A DNA stretch of 64,000 bases from Rhynchopus euleeides (lineage: Eukaryota; Euglenozoa; Diplonemea; Diplonemida; Diplonemidae), in assembly GCA_963210315.1 (NCBI GenBank), contig OY723303.1, positions 1,116,001 through 1,180,000 of the forward strand. Direction: 5' to 3'. The position numbers were made by a program, and so were the translations under genes. Below, in pieces: positions 30,126 through 39,786 of this stretch. The notes under the pieces are model-generated. The model ran no database searches, was not told the DNA's origin, and saw nothing but the letters and a program-made list of their open reading frames with translations. Positions within the stretch are counted from its first letter, which is position 1; every line of letters begins with the position of its first letter.

Positions 30126-31211
30126 ATGGAGGTGTTCCTGACGGATGGGGAGGCTGCAGGGCAGCACGCTGTCGGCATCGAGGTGGACGACATGCCTGAG
30201 AAGCTGAAGCACACAGCACACGAGGCCTTTGGATACCCTGCAGACGTGGAGGTGGGGGACCTGCGGCTGGCGGTGGGGGGGCAGGAGCTGTGCGACAGCG
30301 AGCCACTCAGCAGCGCTGCAGCCGTGCATGCCGGGTGCACCATCAGTGTTCACCTGACTGCAAAGCGCTTCCTTGAGGACCTCCGTGATGGCAAAGGCTT
30401 GGAGGAGATGCCGCTGTGGGTGCGGTCGCAGCGCGATGCTGTGCTCACTGCTGTGGAGGCGTCGTTGGATGGCGACGTCCTGCAGCATGCAGGCGAATCT
30501 CTGAAGGAGGATCGTGAGGTGGTGCTCGCTGCTGTTCAGGATTCGGGCGAGGCTTTGATGCACGCACACGAGTCGCTGAGGGCGGATCGCGAAGTCGTTC
30601 TTGCCGCTCTTTGCAACTCAGGTGAGGCCGTGCGCTATGCTGAGGAAGCCCTGAAGGCGGACCGGGAAATCGCCCTCGTTGCCGTTCGGAGTGCATGCGT
30701 CAGCAAGGCGTTGAGATATGTTGACGAGTCGCTGCAGGCCGACAGAGAGATCGTTCACGCTGCTGTGGAGAAATCAGGCGAAGCTCTGGAGTATGCGCAT
30801 GAAAGCCTGAAGTCCGACAGGGACATTGTCCTGACAGCTGTCGCCAACTCGAGGGAGGGCGAGGCCCTGCTCCATGCGCATGTGTCGCTGAAGCGGGACA
30901 AGCAGGTGGTGCTGACCGCTGTCGAGACGTGGGGCGATGCCCTGGAGTATGCGCACATGTCTCTGAGGGAGGACAATGAGGTCGTGCTCGCGGCTGTTCA
31001 AAACTCAGGGCATGCTCTGCAGTATGCGCACAAGTCGCTGAGGGCTGACCGGGGTGTCGTTCTTGCTGCCGTGAGTCAGTCGGGCGAGGCCCTGCAGTAT
31101 GCGCACAAATCGATGAAGGCCGATAATCAAGTTATTCTCGTAGCCACAAAGCAGTCGAATGGAGCTTGTCAGTACGTTCACGATTCCCTCTCCGAGTTCA
31201 ACACAAAGTAA
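30126..31211 (+). CDS. Ubiquitin-like domain plus DUF4116 repeat protein
   Basis: 361 residues from the ATG 15 bases after an AG at 30110; upstream in-frame sequence has no protein-like character. Residues 1-80 read as a beta-grasp ubiquitin-like domain (MEVFLTDG..., ...GDLRLAVGGQELCDSEPLSS..., VHAGCTISVHL). From about residue 95 to the end there are some ten repeats of about 25 residues with the pattern A-x2-SL-x2-DREVVLAAV-x3-G-x-AL-x-YA, the DUF4116 type found in large families in protists and giant viruses. The function of DUF4116 is unknown; the head domain suggests a link to ubiquitin signalling or the proteasome (inference). The frame is intact with normal codon use. Confidence 0.85.
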   Translation: MEVFLTDGEAAGQHAVGIEVDDMPEKLKHTAHEAFGYPADVEVGDLRLAVGGQELCDSEPLSSAAAVHAGCTISVHLTAKRFLEDLRDGKGLEEMPLWVRSQRDAVLTAVEASLDGDVLQHAGESLKEDREVVLAAVQDSGEALMHAHESLRADREVVLAALCNSGEAVRYAEEALKADREIALVAVRSACVSKALRYVDESLQADREIVHAAVEKSGEALEYAHESLKSDRDIVLTAVANSREGEALLHAHVSLKRDKQVVLTAVETWGDALEYAHMSLREDNEVVLAAVQNSGHALQYAHKSLRADRGVVLAAVSQSGEALQYAHKSMKADNQVILVATKQSNGACQYVHDSLSEFNTK

Positions 31212-31222
31212 GTTTGAAACAA

Positions 31223-31333
31223 TGGGGGCCCTCGCTACCAAGTGTGACTGAGTGAGAAAAAGTGAGAAGTCAGCCACGTTTGGCTGAAAACTGACGACTC
31301 GTGACTCACAGTGACTCGTAGCGAGGGCCCCCA
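31223..31333. repeat. Hairpin just downstream of the DUF4116 gene
   Basis: A perfect 16-bp inverted pair, TGGGGGCCCTCGCTAC at 31223-31238 and its complement at 31318-31333, encloses about 80 bp containing further GTGACT/AGTCAC half-palindromes. It begins 11 bases after the stop codon. It may be a small MITE or a structured 3' end; there is no coding sense. Confidence 0.6.
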
Positions 31334-31728
31334 ATACGTGAAGTTCATACTCCCACCCATGCCGCAGTGTTGCAAGAGTTATCAAGAAATGAAGAAAAAG
31401 GCAGTGTGTGAGCCCTTGTCTGTGTATCCTTGGGCGCGTGTGTCTGCCTTGTGGGCCCTATCTGTTCCTGCTGTCGACAACCATCTGGCATCCTCCATCC
31501 CGCCGAACCCCCAGCCGCCCCACACCACCCCCTGCCCCCTCCTGGTGAACTGCGAGTATCCACTTCGACCTGCCAGTAGAATATTTGCCAGGACCTTCAA
31601 CAAGAAGGCGTTCGACTCTGCTTGCTGTCTCTGCTTTATCTGCTTACCCCCACACGACCCACCACTGGCAGGCAGGTGAAGCGGCATCACCCCCCTCCAC
31701 ATGCGCCCTGTGCGCACACACCGCTGCG

Positions 31729-34700
31729 ATGAGGGTGCACGATGCGATGCCCGGGTCGATGTTCAAGCTGATGCTGGACGACATCTCCCGAGGGCTCCAC
31801 GCCTCCGGGCGTGACACCGAGCGCTTCCGCCGCAAGATGCGCACCGCAATCCAGGACTACACCGCCAGCAGCACGCGGCCCACCCTCACAGAGTCGGACC
31901 TCATTGCCGTGATGCAGAACTGCCTGAGGACGAGCGTGGTGCACCCACCCTTCTTCTGCATCGCAGAGCGCAAGCTCGCGAAGGTGATACCCCTGCTGAC
32001 CCCGCTGCAGCTGTCGCAGTCCTACGCTTCTTTCGCCAAGGCGGGGCACGCGCTCAGCAGCGCCACAGCCGCAGCCTATGCCGACGCCATGCGCGACACA
32101 TCCTACACCACACCCGCCATGCTCGAGGCTGTCCACTCCGCCGCACGGCACCAGGGGCATGACACGATGCGCCTCACCACCGAAGCCCAGGCGGCGCACG
32201 CCATCGCCGCCGCTGCGGCACTGCTGCCGGAGGCAGCAGCACCGGCAGCCGCCGCCGCCACCCCCTTGCCGTGGTCACCACCACCCTCCGACGCCGGTGC
32301 GGAAGCAGCGTCGTTGGCATCGATCCTCGTCCGGTCTCCGCGCCTGTCCCTCCCTGTGCCACAGCGGCATGCGCTGGTGGCCTGGGGCAAGCACCATGCG
32401 CCACACCTCGGCGCAGCGGCACAGGCAACCCTGCTGTGCGCCGTGGCCCGGCAGGGCCCTGGTGGCCCCCGCCAGCAGGCGCTGGTGACCCAGCTGCACG
32501 CCGGGTTGGCGGGGCGCCCGCAGATGCCGCTGCTGCCGTCGGAAGGCTCACGCCTCCTGCAGGCCTGCGGCGACCTGCGGCTGCGGTCGCACCTGCCCTT
32601 CCTGGCCCTGCTGCTGGGGAGGGCTCTCTCGGGAACCTCAGCCGCGGATGTGGTGCGTGCCGTGCGTGCCATGGCATCCCTGCGCCTCCCCACGGCTGAC
32701 AGCTCGTGGGCATTCCAGGAGGCAGCGCGTCGACACCTCCTCCCGAGCAACCCTTTCGTGGCGCCCTGCCCAGCAGCGGCGGGTGGTGCCCAAGCGAATC
32801 CAAACGCAGGGCGGCAGGGCGCAGGCGCGGCAGCTGCTGCCCCGCTGCTGTGGGCGTTCGACCCCAACAGGGTGGCGGCGGGGCTCTTCCACGCCGCGGC
32901 GCAGGGCTCGCAGGGGGGGCAGCGAGGGGGCGCGGCTGCGGCGGGCGACGGGGGCAGGGGGGTGGGCCCCGGCCCCCCGCTGCCGCAGCACGCAGCGGGG
33001 GACTCGCAGCTCGGGAGGGCGGTCGCCCTAATCGTGGCGTGCCGCAGCCTCGGGCTGCTGACGGCTGCACCTGACGCTGGCCCCGCCAGGGGGGCGCTGG
33101 GGCCGGCCCCCCTGTCGCAGGGTGTGCTGCGGCACTTCGCAGCTGCCTGCGCCCGCCTGCTGAAGGCGGGCCGCCTGCAGGAGGCGGTGTCGCTGCTGCA
33201 CGCCCTGCTGGGCATCGGAGACGCCTTTGGTGGCGGCACCGCCTCCACCCCCACCACACCGGACGGGGGGGCAGCGACGCCGCGCCCTGACACGGGGAAC
33301 CACACGGGGCCTGCGATGCTGACGGCGAAGTGGATGCTGCATCGCATCATCCAGACCCTGGAGTCTGCTGCATTCGACGTGACCCCATGCGGTGGGGCTG
33401 ACACCCCCACTGCCGCTGCTGCACAGCGGCAGGCGGGCGGCAGCAGGAGGCGCATGCGTGGCACCGCCGCAACCCCCTGCCCCGTGCTGCCCGCGCGCTC
33501 CGGCGTGGACCTGCTGCTCTGCATGCAGGCCGTCGGGGGTTTCCGCGACGCCCCCCCGTCTGTCGTGCGGTGCCTGCGTGGCGTGGGGTCGCCTGCGCAG
33601 GTGGGGCGTGCGATGCTGTGCCTCGAGGGCATGGGGCTGCATGCGGAGCTGCACCGCTTCGCCCTCGCCAAGGTGCTGCCGCTGGTGGAGGGTGCACGCA
33701 GGCAGGAGCAGCAGGCGCGGGGGTCCCGCCCGCAGGCCAACCCGAAGCACAACAAGCAGCCTGGCCCCCCAGAGGCTGCCGCCTCTGCCGCCTCTGCCGC
33801 ACCTCCCGCATCTACTGCCCGCGGCATCCTGTCGGGCAAGCGGGTGCTGCACGCCCTCTCGGGTGTGCTGTATCGCTGCGTCATCCTCGGCAGCTCCGCA
33901 CCCGGCACACCCGGCACGCCGCCCCCCGCCTCCGAGCAGCGCCGCCTCCTGGCAGCCTTCGCCTGGGCTGCACTTGCCGGGGGCCCGGAGGGGCCCCCTG
34001 GCAGGGGGGCCGCCGCCGCCGCCGCCGCCGCCGCCACACTCGAGGCTGCCTTCCCCGCACCGCAGCTGGCGTCGGCGGTGCTGCCTGCGGTGGAGCACGG
34101 CACGCGCATGCTGTGGGTGGAGGGCAGCACACCCAGCCCCGTGCTGCTGCTGCGCACCGCCGTGCGCAGGGCGGTGCTCCTCAGCAGGGACCCTGAGGTG
34201 CTGCGCGTGGGCCTGCTGCACCTCCCGCTGTGCCTCCCCGGGGAGGGCGGGGACACCCACGGCGCGGAGCGCCACCCGCCACCGCCCGGCGAGGTGGAGC
34301 TGGCCGACCTGCTCAGCCGGGCCGCTGCGGCTGCGCCGCGGGGCGGGGGCGCTGCGCTGCAAGCGGCGCTCTTCTCGACACACCTCCGCATGACACACAT
34401 GCGCCGCGCCTGGGGGCCCAGCCACGCCACGCCGCCTCCGCCGCCGCTCCGCCACGGCGCGTTAGCCACCCTCGCGAGGGGCATCGCAGCAGCACCCGCC
34501 TTCCTGCTGTGGGAGCACAGCGCTGCTGTGCAGCTGCTGCGCGCCATAGAGCTCATCCCCCTCCTGCCGCCCGCAGGGCGCAGCGCGGCCGACGCCACCA
34601 TCACCACCACAGGCTCACCCCTGCTGCTGCAGGGGGGCCGCGCGTTGCCCGACGACAGCGCTTTCCCGGTGCTGCGCAAGGTGGTGCACCGTGTATCCCT

Positions 34701-36009
34701 CGCCATGCAGGCCGGCTGCGCCTCCCCTCTGTTCCGCAAGCGCCTGCGGCACAGCGGCGCCCTCCCGGCACTGCTGGGCGCAGCCCTGCGCTGTGCTGAG
34801 CTGGGCCGCCCCTTCGCCATCCACGCGTCGACGCTGTCCGATTCGCTGAGCCTCGCCGCGTGGCTCCGCCTCTCCGCCACCCCCTCCATGCAGGCCAAGG
34901 CACGCTTCCTCTGCTACGCAGCTGCTGCCGCAGCGTCCTCCCCCGAGCACCGCGGCAACGCCGCCCTGCACGCCACCCTCACACAGGAGGTCGCCGCCAC
35001 CCTCGCTGCCACCCTGCCTGCCTCTGGGGCGGCTGCGCCGCCACCTCCTGCTGCCGAAACCCCCGCAGCGGGCAGCCCCGCCGACACCGCCCACACGCCC
35101 CCCCTCGGGTTTGCCGACTGGGCTGCAGGGATGGCCCTGCTGGCGGCGCCCCTCCCCGACCCTGCCCCGCAGCACGCGGTGCCAGCCGACGCCACCAGCG
35201 CGACCACACCCTGCTGGGGGGACACACTGAGGGCACAGGCGGGGGTCAGCCTGTCTGGCGCTGTGGCGTACTCCGTGGGCAGGGCGCAGCAGAGGGTGCA
35301 GGAGTCGCACAGCGAGACTGCAGCGCCGGAGGCGGCACACCACCTCGCCACCGCGGTGGCGCTGGTCGGGGCTGCAGGGCATGCCGCGAAGCAGCAGCAG
35401 CAGCAGCAAGGCACTGCAGCAGCACCCCCCCTCCATACCAACCCCCTCAATGCCGCCCTCCGGGTTGCCCTCGAGGCTCCACACCCACACCCCGTGTTTG
35501 ACAACAACAGCACCCGGGCAGGGGGGGCGCTGCCGCATGGCTCCTCAGCACTGCAGGGTCTGCTGGGGCCGGCACGGCCTGCAGGCGGAGGTAGCTGCAT
35601 AGCCGCCTTCCTCGAGGCGGTGTCGTCACCCCTGCCCCCCGGCTTTCCCCAGCCGGACACGCCTGCCGGGGCGGCGCTTTCCGCCCTGACAGCGGAGGTG
35701 CTGTGGGAGGCTGTGCTGCCTGCGGGTTGCCTCACCAGCTTCGCTGCGCCCTCCACACTTCTGTCAGCCGTTGCCCGGGTGGGGGGTGATGCGGGTGGTG
35801 TGCCCCCCTCCCCGCTCGGCGCTGCTGTGTTTGGCACAGACAATGGGCTGCCTCCCCACGTGCCTCCCCCCCTGGCCCAGGCTCTGGCACGGTACCTGGA
35901 GGAGGCTGTGATGGGCAACACGCTGCTGCATCCGTCTCACTTTCTCAAGCTCTACAGGTCGCTCGGCGGCAGCCATGCCTTGACCCTCTGCCTACTGCAG
36001 GGGAGCTGA
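31729..36009 (+). CDS. Large Ala/Pro-rich helical protein, unknown
   Basis: 1426 residues from the ATG at 31729; a pyrimidine tract ending CTGGCAG lies about 55 bases upstream. An alternative ATG is six codons on. The N-terminal ~180 residues are well-ordered helical sequence (for example LTPLQLSQSYASFAKAGHAL), reminiscent of the leucine-rich helical hairpins in FASTK/RAP-type organelle RNA-binding proteins. The middle and C-terminal parts alternate similar helices with Ala/Gly/Pro and Gln-rich low-complexity linkers. I see no RAP domain or catalytic motif. A role in organelle RNA metabolism would suit a euglenozoan but is conjecture. The frame is intact over 4.3 kb with very GC-rich codon use, so the gene itself is convincing. 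Confidence 0.7.
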   Translation: MRVHDAMPGSMFKLMLDDISRGLHASGRDTERFRRKMRTAIQDYTASSTRPTLTESDLIAVMQNCLRTSVVHPPFFCIAERKLAKVIPLLTPLQLSQSYASFAKAGHALSSATAAAYADAMRDTSYTTPAMLEAVHSAARHQGHDTMRLTTEAQAAHAIAAAAALLPEAAAPAAAAATPLPWSPPPSDAGAEAASLASILVRSPRLSLPVPQRHALVAWGKHHAPHLGAAAQATLLCAVARQGPGGPRQQALVTQLHAGLAGRPQMPLLPSEGSRLLQACGDLRLRSHLPFLALLLGRALSGTSAADVVRAVRAMASLRLPTADSSWAFQEAARRHLLPSNPFVAPCPAAAGGAQANPNAGRQGAGAAAAAPLLWAFDPNRVAAGLFHAAAQGSQGGQRGGAAAAGDGGRGVGPGPPLPQHAAGDSQLGRAVALIVACRSLGLLTAAPDAGPARGALGPAPLSQGVLRHFAAACARLLKAGRLQEAVSLLHALLGIGDAFGGGTASTPTTPDGGAATPRPDTGNHTGPAMLTAKWMLHRIIQTLESAAFDVTPCGGADTPTAAAAQRQAGGSRRRMRGTAATPCPVLPARSGVDLLLCMQAVGGFRDAPPSVVRCLRGVGSPAQVGRAMLCLEGMGLHAELHRFALAKVLPLVEGARRQEQQARGSRPQANPKHNKQPGPPEAAASAASAAPPASTARGILSGKRVLHALSGVLYRCVILGSSAPGTPGTPPPASEQRRLLAAFAWAALAGGPEGPPGRGAAAAAAAAATLEAAFPAPQLASAVLPAVEHGTRMLWVEGSTPSPVLLLRTAVRRAVLLSRDPEVLRVGLLHLPLCLPGEGGDTHGAERHPPPPGEVELADLLSRAAAAAPRGGGAALQAALFSTHLRMTHMRRAWGPSHATPPPPPLRHGALATLARGIAAAPAFLLWEHSAAVQLLRAIELIPLLPPAGRSAADATITTTGSPLLLQGGRALPDDSAFPVLRKVVHRVSLAMQAGCASPLFRKRLRHSGALPALLGAALRCAELGRPFAIHASTLSDSLSLAAWLRLSATPSMQAKARFLCYAAAAAASSPEHRGNAALHATLTQEVAATLAATLPASGAAAPPPPAAETPAAGSPADTAHTPPLGFADWAAGMALLAAPLPDPAPQHAVPADATSATTPCWGDTLRAQAGVSLSGAVAYSVGRAQQRVQESHSETAAPEAAHHLATAVALVGAAGHAAKQQQQQQGTAAAPPLHTNPLNAALRVALEAPHPHPVFDNNSTRAGGALPHGSSALQGLLGPARPAGGGSCIAAFLEAVSSPLPPGFPQPDTPAGAALSALTAEVLWEAVLPAGCLTSFAAPSTLLSAVARVGGDAGGVPPSPLGAAVFGTDNGLPPHVPPPLAQALARYLEEAVMGNTLLHPSHFLKLYRSLGGSHALTLCLLQGS

Positions 36010-36648
36010 GAGAAGTGGGGGGGGGGGGGGAAGGTATCTTGATTGCCGAGAGTGAAGGCAGAGGCAAGCTTTCTTCGCGGCAGAGGCTGTGCCGCGGAAG
36101 CGAGGGGGGAGAAAGGATCGCCCCGTGGCGGAGCGGGGTTTGTCGCATCATTGAGTATAGTCTGTCCTGTGGTGTGCTCTGCGGGGGTGGGTGGGAGGGG
36201 GAGGATGTTGGATGGATCGAAGATCCGTCCCCACCACGTCCAGCACGGAGGGGGGGGGGGAGTGGGCAGCAGTGTCGCTTCCCCCCCACATCCCTCGGAA
36301 GTTGTAGATCGAGGGAGGTTACATTCGGAGGCGGAAGCCGTCCTGCCTGACTCAACCACGTCCCCATCTGCTCCCTTTACGTGGCTCATTGATGTCTCTC
36401 TGTGTGGTAGGGGGGGGGGGTTTTGTGCCCAAACTGACCATGCTGGTCATATCGGAGGCCGGTCGCTCTGTCACCGTGCCTCAGGCCCCTCCTTGTATTG
36501 TGAGTGAGGGTTGAAGGTCTGAATCGATCACTGTGCCTTTCCTCGGTCGTGTCACGGCCGCGTACCACCCCCACCTGCAGGTGTTCAGCACATCCCCAGA
36601 GAGAGGCCGCAGGAGGTAGGGTGGTCGAGAGGCGGGTGTCAGAGCAAG
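36010..36648. other. Intergenic region with acceptor for the PA14 gene
   Basis: No gene seen. G-runs and C-runs are frequent (36017-36029, 36250-36260, 36409-36420). A C-rich tract ending CCACCTGCAG at 36580 would give a ~68-base leader for the following gene. Confidence 0.45.
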
Positions 36649-39600
36649 ATGGTGTTGCAGCGGCAGGCCTGCCTGCTGGCCGTGGTGTGTGCGGCAGCGG
36701 TGGTGCGCGGGGGTGTGGTGTCGGAGGCGTGTGGGTGCCAGGCGGTGCGTCGGGGGCTGGAGGGGGTCTTCTGGCAGAACAGCATGACGCGCAACCTGCG
36801 GCGGCTGCCTGCCGCAGCTGCCCTGGAGGGCAGGGCGGCGGGGAGGGTGGAGCGCACAGCGGCCAACCTCGCACAGGCCCGCACATACAAGGCTTGGGAG
36901 GGGCTGCCTGCCGCCATGCGCACCAACTTCGCAGATGTGCACCGCGGGTTCCTCACCGTGCCCAGGCAGGGGCAGTACACGCTGCATCTGAGGTCGGACG
37001 ACGGGTCGCGGCTGCTGCTGGACGGGGAGGTGGTGGTCGACAACGACGGGACGCACGGGATGCGGGAGCGGAGCAGTGCCGCCCTGCAGCTGGCGGAGGG
37101 GCCGCATGTGCTGGAGGTGTGGCACTTCAGCAGGGGCGGGGGTTCCGGGTTGGAGCTGCGGTGGACCCCGCGTGGGGGTGCCAAGGTGCTGGTGCCGCCT
37201 GCACGCCTGACGCGCTGCAACTGCGGGGGTGGTGGTGCACCGCGCCCGCCGTCGCCTTCGCCTTCGCCGCCGACTCCAAAGCCGACTCCGAAGCCGAAGC
37301 CGACACCGCCGCAACCCACGCGGACACCTGCCCCTGGTCCTGCACGGACACCGAAACCCCAGACAGACAGCCCGAGCACGCCCCGACCCACACCCACACC
37401 CACACCGGCACCGGCACCCGCAGGTGCAGATGTGGAGGTGGAGGTGGAGCAGCTGCGTGCAGACCTCAAGGCCCTGCAGGCGACAGTGGCGGCACTGGGC
37501 ACACAGGTGCAGGGGCTGCGTGAGGATGTCGCAGCAGTCAAGGCTGGGGCGGGGACAGGCACAGGTGCAGGTGCAGGTGACATGCAGGTGGTGCAGCGCC
37601 TGAAGGGGGCTGTGGGGGCGGTGACGCGGCAGCTCATCTCGTACGAGAACCGGATACAGGAGCGTGTGCGTGCAGAGGGGAACAGCGGGCTGACGGTGGT
37701 GCGTGCCTTCGGGCAGGGGACGGATGCATACCACCAGGCGAGCTTTGCCAGGTCAGGGCCAGCCAACGCACACAACCACGCGAACCTGAAGTACACCATC
37801 GGGCTGGGGGAGTTTGGGGCTGTGCTGAACGGGGTGCAGTTCACGACGCGCCACAACGACTACTCGCTGGTGCAGCCGAACACGGAGCTGACTGCAGCAC
37901 AGTACACCGAGAGCTGGCCCCCGAAGACGAGCGAGATCGAGTTCCCGCCTGTCCCCCCGAGCGTGCGGGGGAGCGTCGCGCAGCAGGTGGCGGAGATGCG
38001 CGAGTACTTCCGCGCCTTCCACCTGCAGGACAAGTCGATCCGTGCGGACTACGACAAGTACTTCAAGCCCAACCTGTGCTACCTGGAGGGGGCGTGGACG
38101 GAGGCGAAGGAGGAAGTGTCGGAGCCGTTTGCGTCTGACCGGCACCACATCGACGCAGACTCGTGGGAGGACCTGAACGACAAGACGAACTTCCTGTTCA
38201 ACAACGGGCGGAAGTCGCTGAAGGAGAACCTGCCGTACCTGCCCACAGCCTTCCGTGCCATCCACGAGGCGGCGAACGGGGACGTGTTTGAGCCGCGCAT
38301 CGGGCAGTGGTTCTACCGCATCTCGTGTGTGCCGATCGCGGAGACGGTGTCGACGAAGCGGTTCCGCGTGTCGAGCAACCTGCACCAGCAGATGAAGCAG
38401 TCGCGCCCCGCCACGAAGGAGGCGCTTGCCAAGACGACGAAGGCGCTGTTCGAGCTGAACCCGACGCTTCGGGAGAAGTACTCGGACAAGGCGGGGTGGC
38501 CGAAGTCGAGCACGAGGCTGGAGTTTGTGGACCAGCTGATGGAGCAGGTGCTTGGGTTCGAGGGCCCGCACGGGTACCTGGAGGACCGGTCGTTCGGCCC
38601 GCTGACGGGGACGTACAACGCCAGCGGGCCGCTGAACACGGCACGCTACTCGCGGTACTACTCGCTGTTCGAGAACGACGCGATGGGGCAGACGAAGCAG
38701 CAGCGTTCGTACAACGACCTGACGTTTGCGGCGCAGACGACACACAAGCGCATCAGCCCGCAGAAGGCGTGCATCGACTTCACGTCCAGCGAGTACGGGG
38801 ATGCGAAGGACAAGCAGCGTGTGGGGACGTGCCGGGCCCTGAAGTCGCCGGCACAGTGCGGGCAGCATGCGGGGTGGAGCACCGACGAGGTGGGCGGTGA
38901 CGCGGCAGGTGCGCAGTGCGTGTGGGCTTCGGGGCGGTGCCGGTACAAGAAGTGCTGGGTGCAGCGGTGGTCGTACGCCGTCCCGCTGGAGATGATCTAC
39001 ACCACCCCGCTGACGAACTGGAACCCCTACAACATCCAGCACTTTGCACGCGGGGAGGACGGAGAGGGCGACGTGGCCAACAACGGGGCGAACGGGAAGA
39101 CCGCGAAGACGGCGTTCCGCGGCACAAACCGCAGGAACTACTACCGCACCCCTGCCGAGTTCTTCCAGGACCGCACGGATGTGGACGCTGCGGACACGTC
39201 GGGCGGGGTGACCTTTGTGAAGGACAGGAAGGGGACGGCGCGTGCCGTGCGTGCGTCGGGCCACTGGCTGCTGTTCCCGGAGATCGAGGGTGTGGGGCGG
39301 GTGCGGCAGCGCTACCCCATCATGCCTGTGCACGAGCACGGGTCCACCACGTGGAAGGAGGCGAAGGCGGTGCAGGAGCTGGTGGTGGGGAAGGACACCG
39401 TGCCGCAGATCGCCAACATCATTGCGGAGACACGGGCTGCCAACTACGGGCAGGAGCTGCTGCTGACGTCGGGGTCGGGGCACGACCACCGGCTGACCAT
39501 CAGCCCCAACGACATGAACGCGCTGCAGAATGGGCAGCGGAGCAGCGTGCGTGTGCTGTCCTCCACGGACACGGCACACGCGCACTACGTGGAGGTGGCG

Positions 39601-39786
39601 TACGACGCGTCGCGCCCTGCAGGCAGCCAGTTCAGCATAGTGTGGTGCCTGCTTGCGAACGGGAAGAAGGACACATGCCCCTCCTCTGTCGCATCCACCG
39701 CCAGCAAGTGCGGGACCACACGCAGCGGCACGCCCTGCTGCTACGGGAAGTGCCCTGACGGGCACGGCCTCAGGGTGTTTGTGTGA
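36649..39786 (+). CDS. Secreted PA14-domain protein with large unknown C-terminal region
   Basis: 1045 residues. Residues 1-22 form a signal peptide (LLAVVCAAAVVRG). Residues ~30-190 are a PA14 domain: FLTVPRQGQYTLHLRSDDGS, LLLDGEVVVDNDG and GPHVLEVWHFSRGGG are the family's core strands. PA14 usually binds carbohydrate at the cell surface. A Pro/Thr linker (~200-260) and a short coiled coil (~263-300, LRADLKALQATVAALG) follow. The remaining ~720 residues are a Trp/Tyr/Asn-rich region with several Cys pairs (for example CRALKSPAQCG, CVWASGRCRYKKC) and a Cys-rich end (CPSSV...CCYGKCPDGHG), probably an extracellular disulfide-bonded domain. I do not recognise it. There is no C-terminal membrane helix or GPI signal, so secretion is likely. 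The gene is intact. Confidence 0.85.
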   Translation: MVLQRQACLLAVVCAAAVVRGGVVSEACGCQAVRRGLEGVFWQNSMTRNLRRLPAAAALEGRAAGRVERTAANLAQARTYKAWEGLPAAMRTNFADVHRGFLTVPRQGQYTLHLRSDDGSRLLLDGEVVVDNDGTHGMRERSSAALQLAEGPHVLEVWHFSRGGGSGLELRWTPRGGAKVLVPPARLTRCNCGGGGAPRPPSPSPSPPTPKPTPKPKPTPPQPTRTPAPGPARTPKPQTDSPSTPRPTPTPTPAPAPAGADVEVEVEQLRADLKALQATVAALGTQVQGLREDVAAVKAGAGTGTGAGAGDMQVVQRLKGAVGAVTRQLISYENRIQERVRAEGNSGLTVVRAFGQGTDAYHQASFARSGPANAHNHANLKYTIGLGEFGAVLNGVQFTTRHNDYSLVQPNTELTAAQYTESWPPKTSEIEFPPVPPSVRGSVAQQVAEMREYFRAFHLQDKSIRADYDKYFKPNLCYLEGAWTEAKEEVSEPFASDRHHIDADSWEDLNDKTNFLFNNGRKSLKENLPYLPTAFRAIHEAANGDVFEPRIGQWFYRISCVPIAETVSTKRFRVSSNLHQQMKQSRPATKEALAKTTKALFELNPTLREKYSDKAGWPKSSTRLEFVDQLMEQVLGFEGPHGYLEDRSFGPLTGTYNASGPLNTARYSRYYSLFENDAMGQTKQQRSYNDLTFAAQTTHKRISPQKACIDFTSSEYGDAKDKQRVGTCRALKSPAQCGQHAGWSTDEVGGDAAGAQCVWASGRCRYKKCWVQRWSYAVPLEMIYTTPLTNWNPYNIQHFARGEDGEGDVANNGANGKTAKTAFRGTNRRNYYRTPAEFFQDRTDVDAADTSGGVTFVKDRKGTARAVRASGHWLLFPEIEGVGRVRQRYPIMPVHEHGSTTWKEAKAVQELVVGKDTVPQIANIIAETRAANYGQELLLTSGSGHDHRLTISPNDMNALQNGQRSSVRVLSSTDTAHAHYVEVAYDASRPAGSQFSIVWCLLANGKKDTCPSSVASTASKCGTTRSGTPCCYGKCPDGHGLRVFV

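Noticed and set aside
32103-34898. Long minus-strand frames opposite the 1426-residue gene (up to 931 codons)
   Set aside because: Shadow of a very GC-rich sense gene; composition is Arg/Ala/Ser/Pro-biased with no domain, while the sense frame has ordered helical sequence.
37753-39765. A 670-codon minus-strand frame opposite the PA14 gene
   Set aside because: Its sequence is Arg/Leu/Val-biased antisense text; the sense strand has a signal peptide and a PA14 domain.
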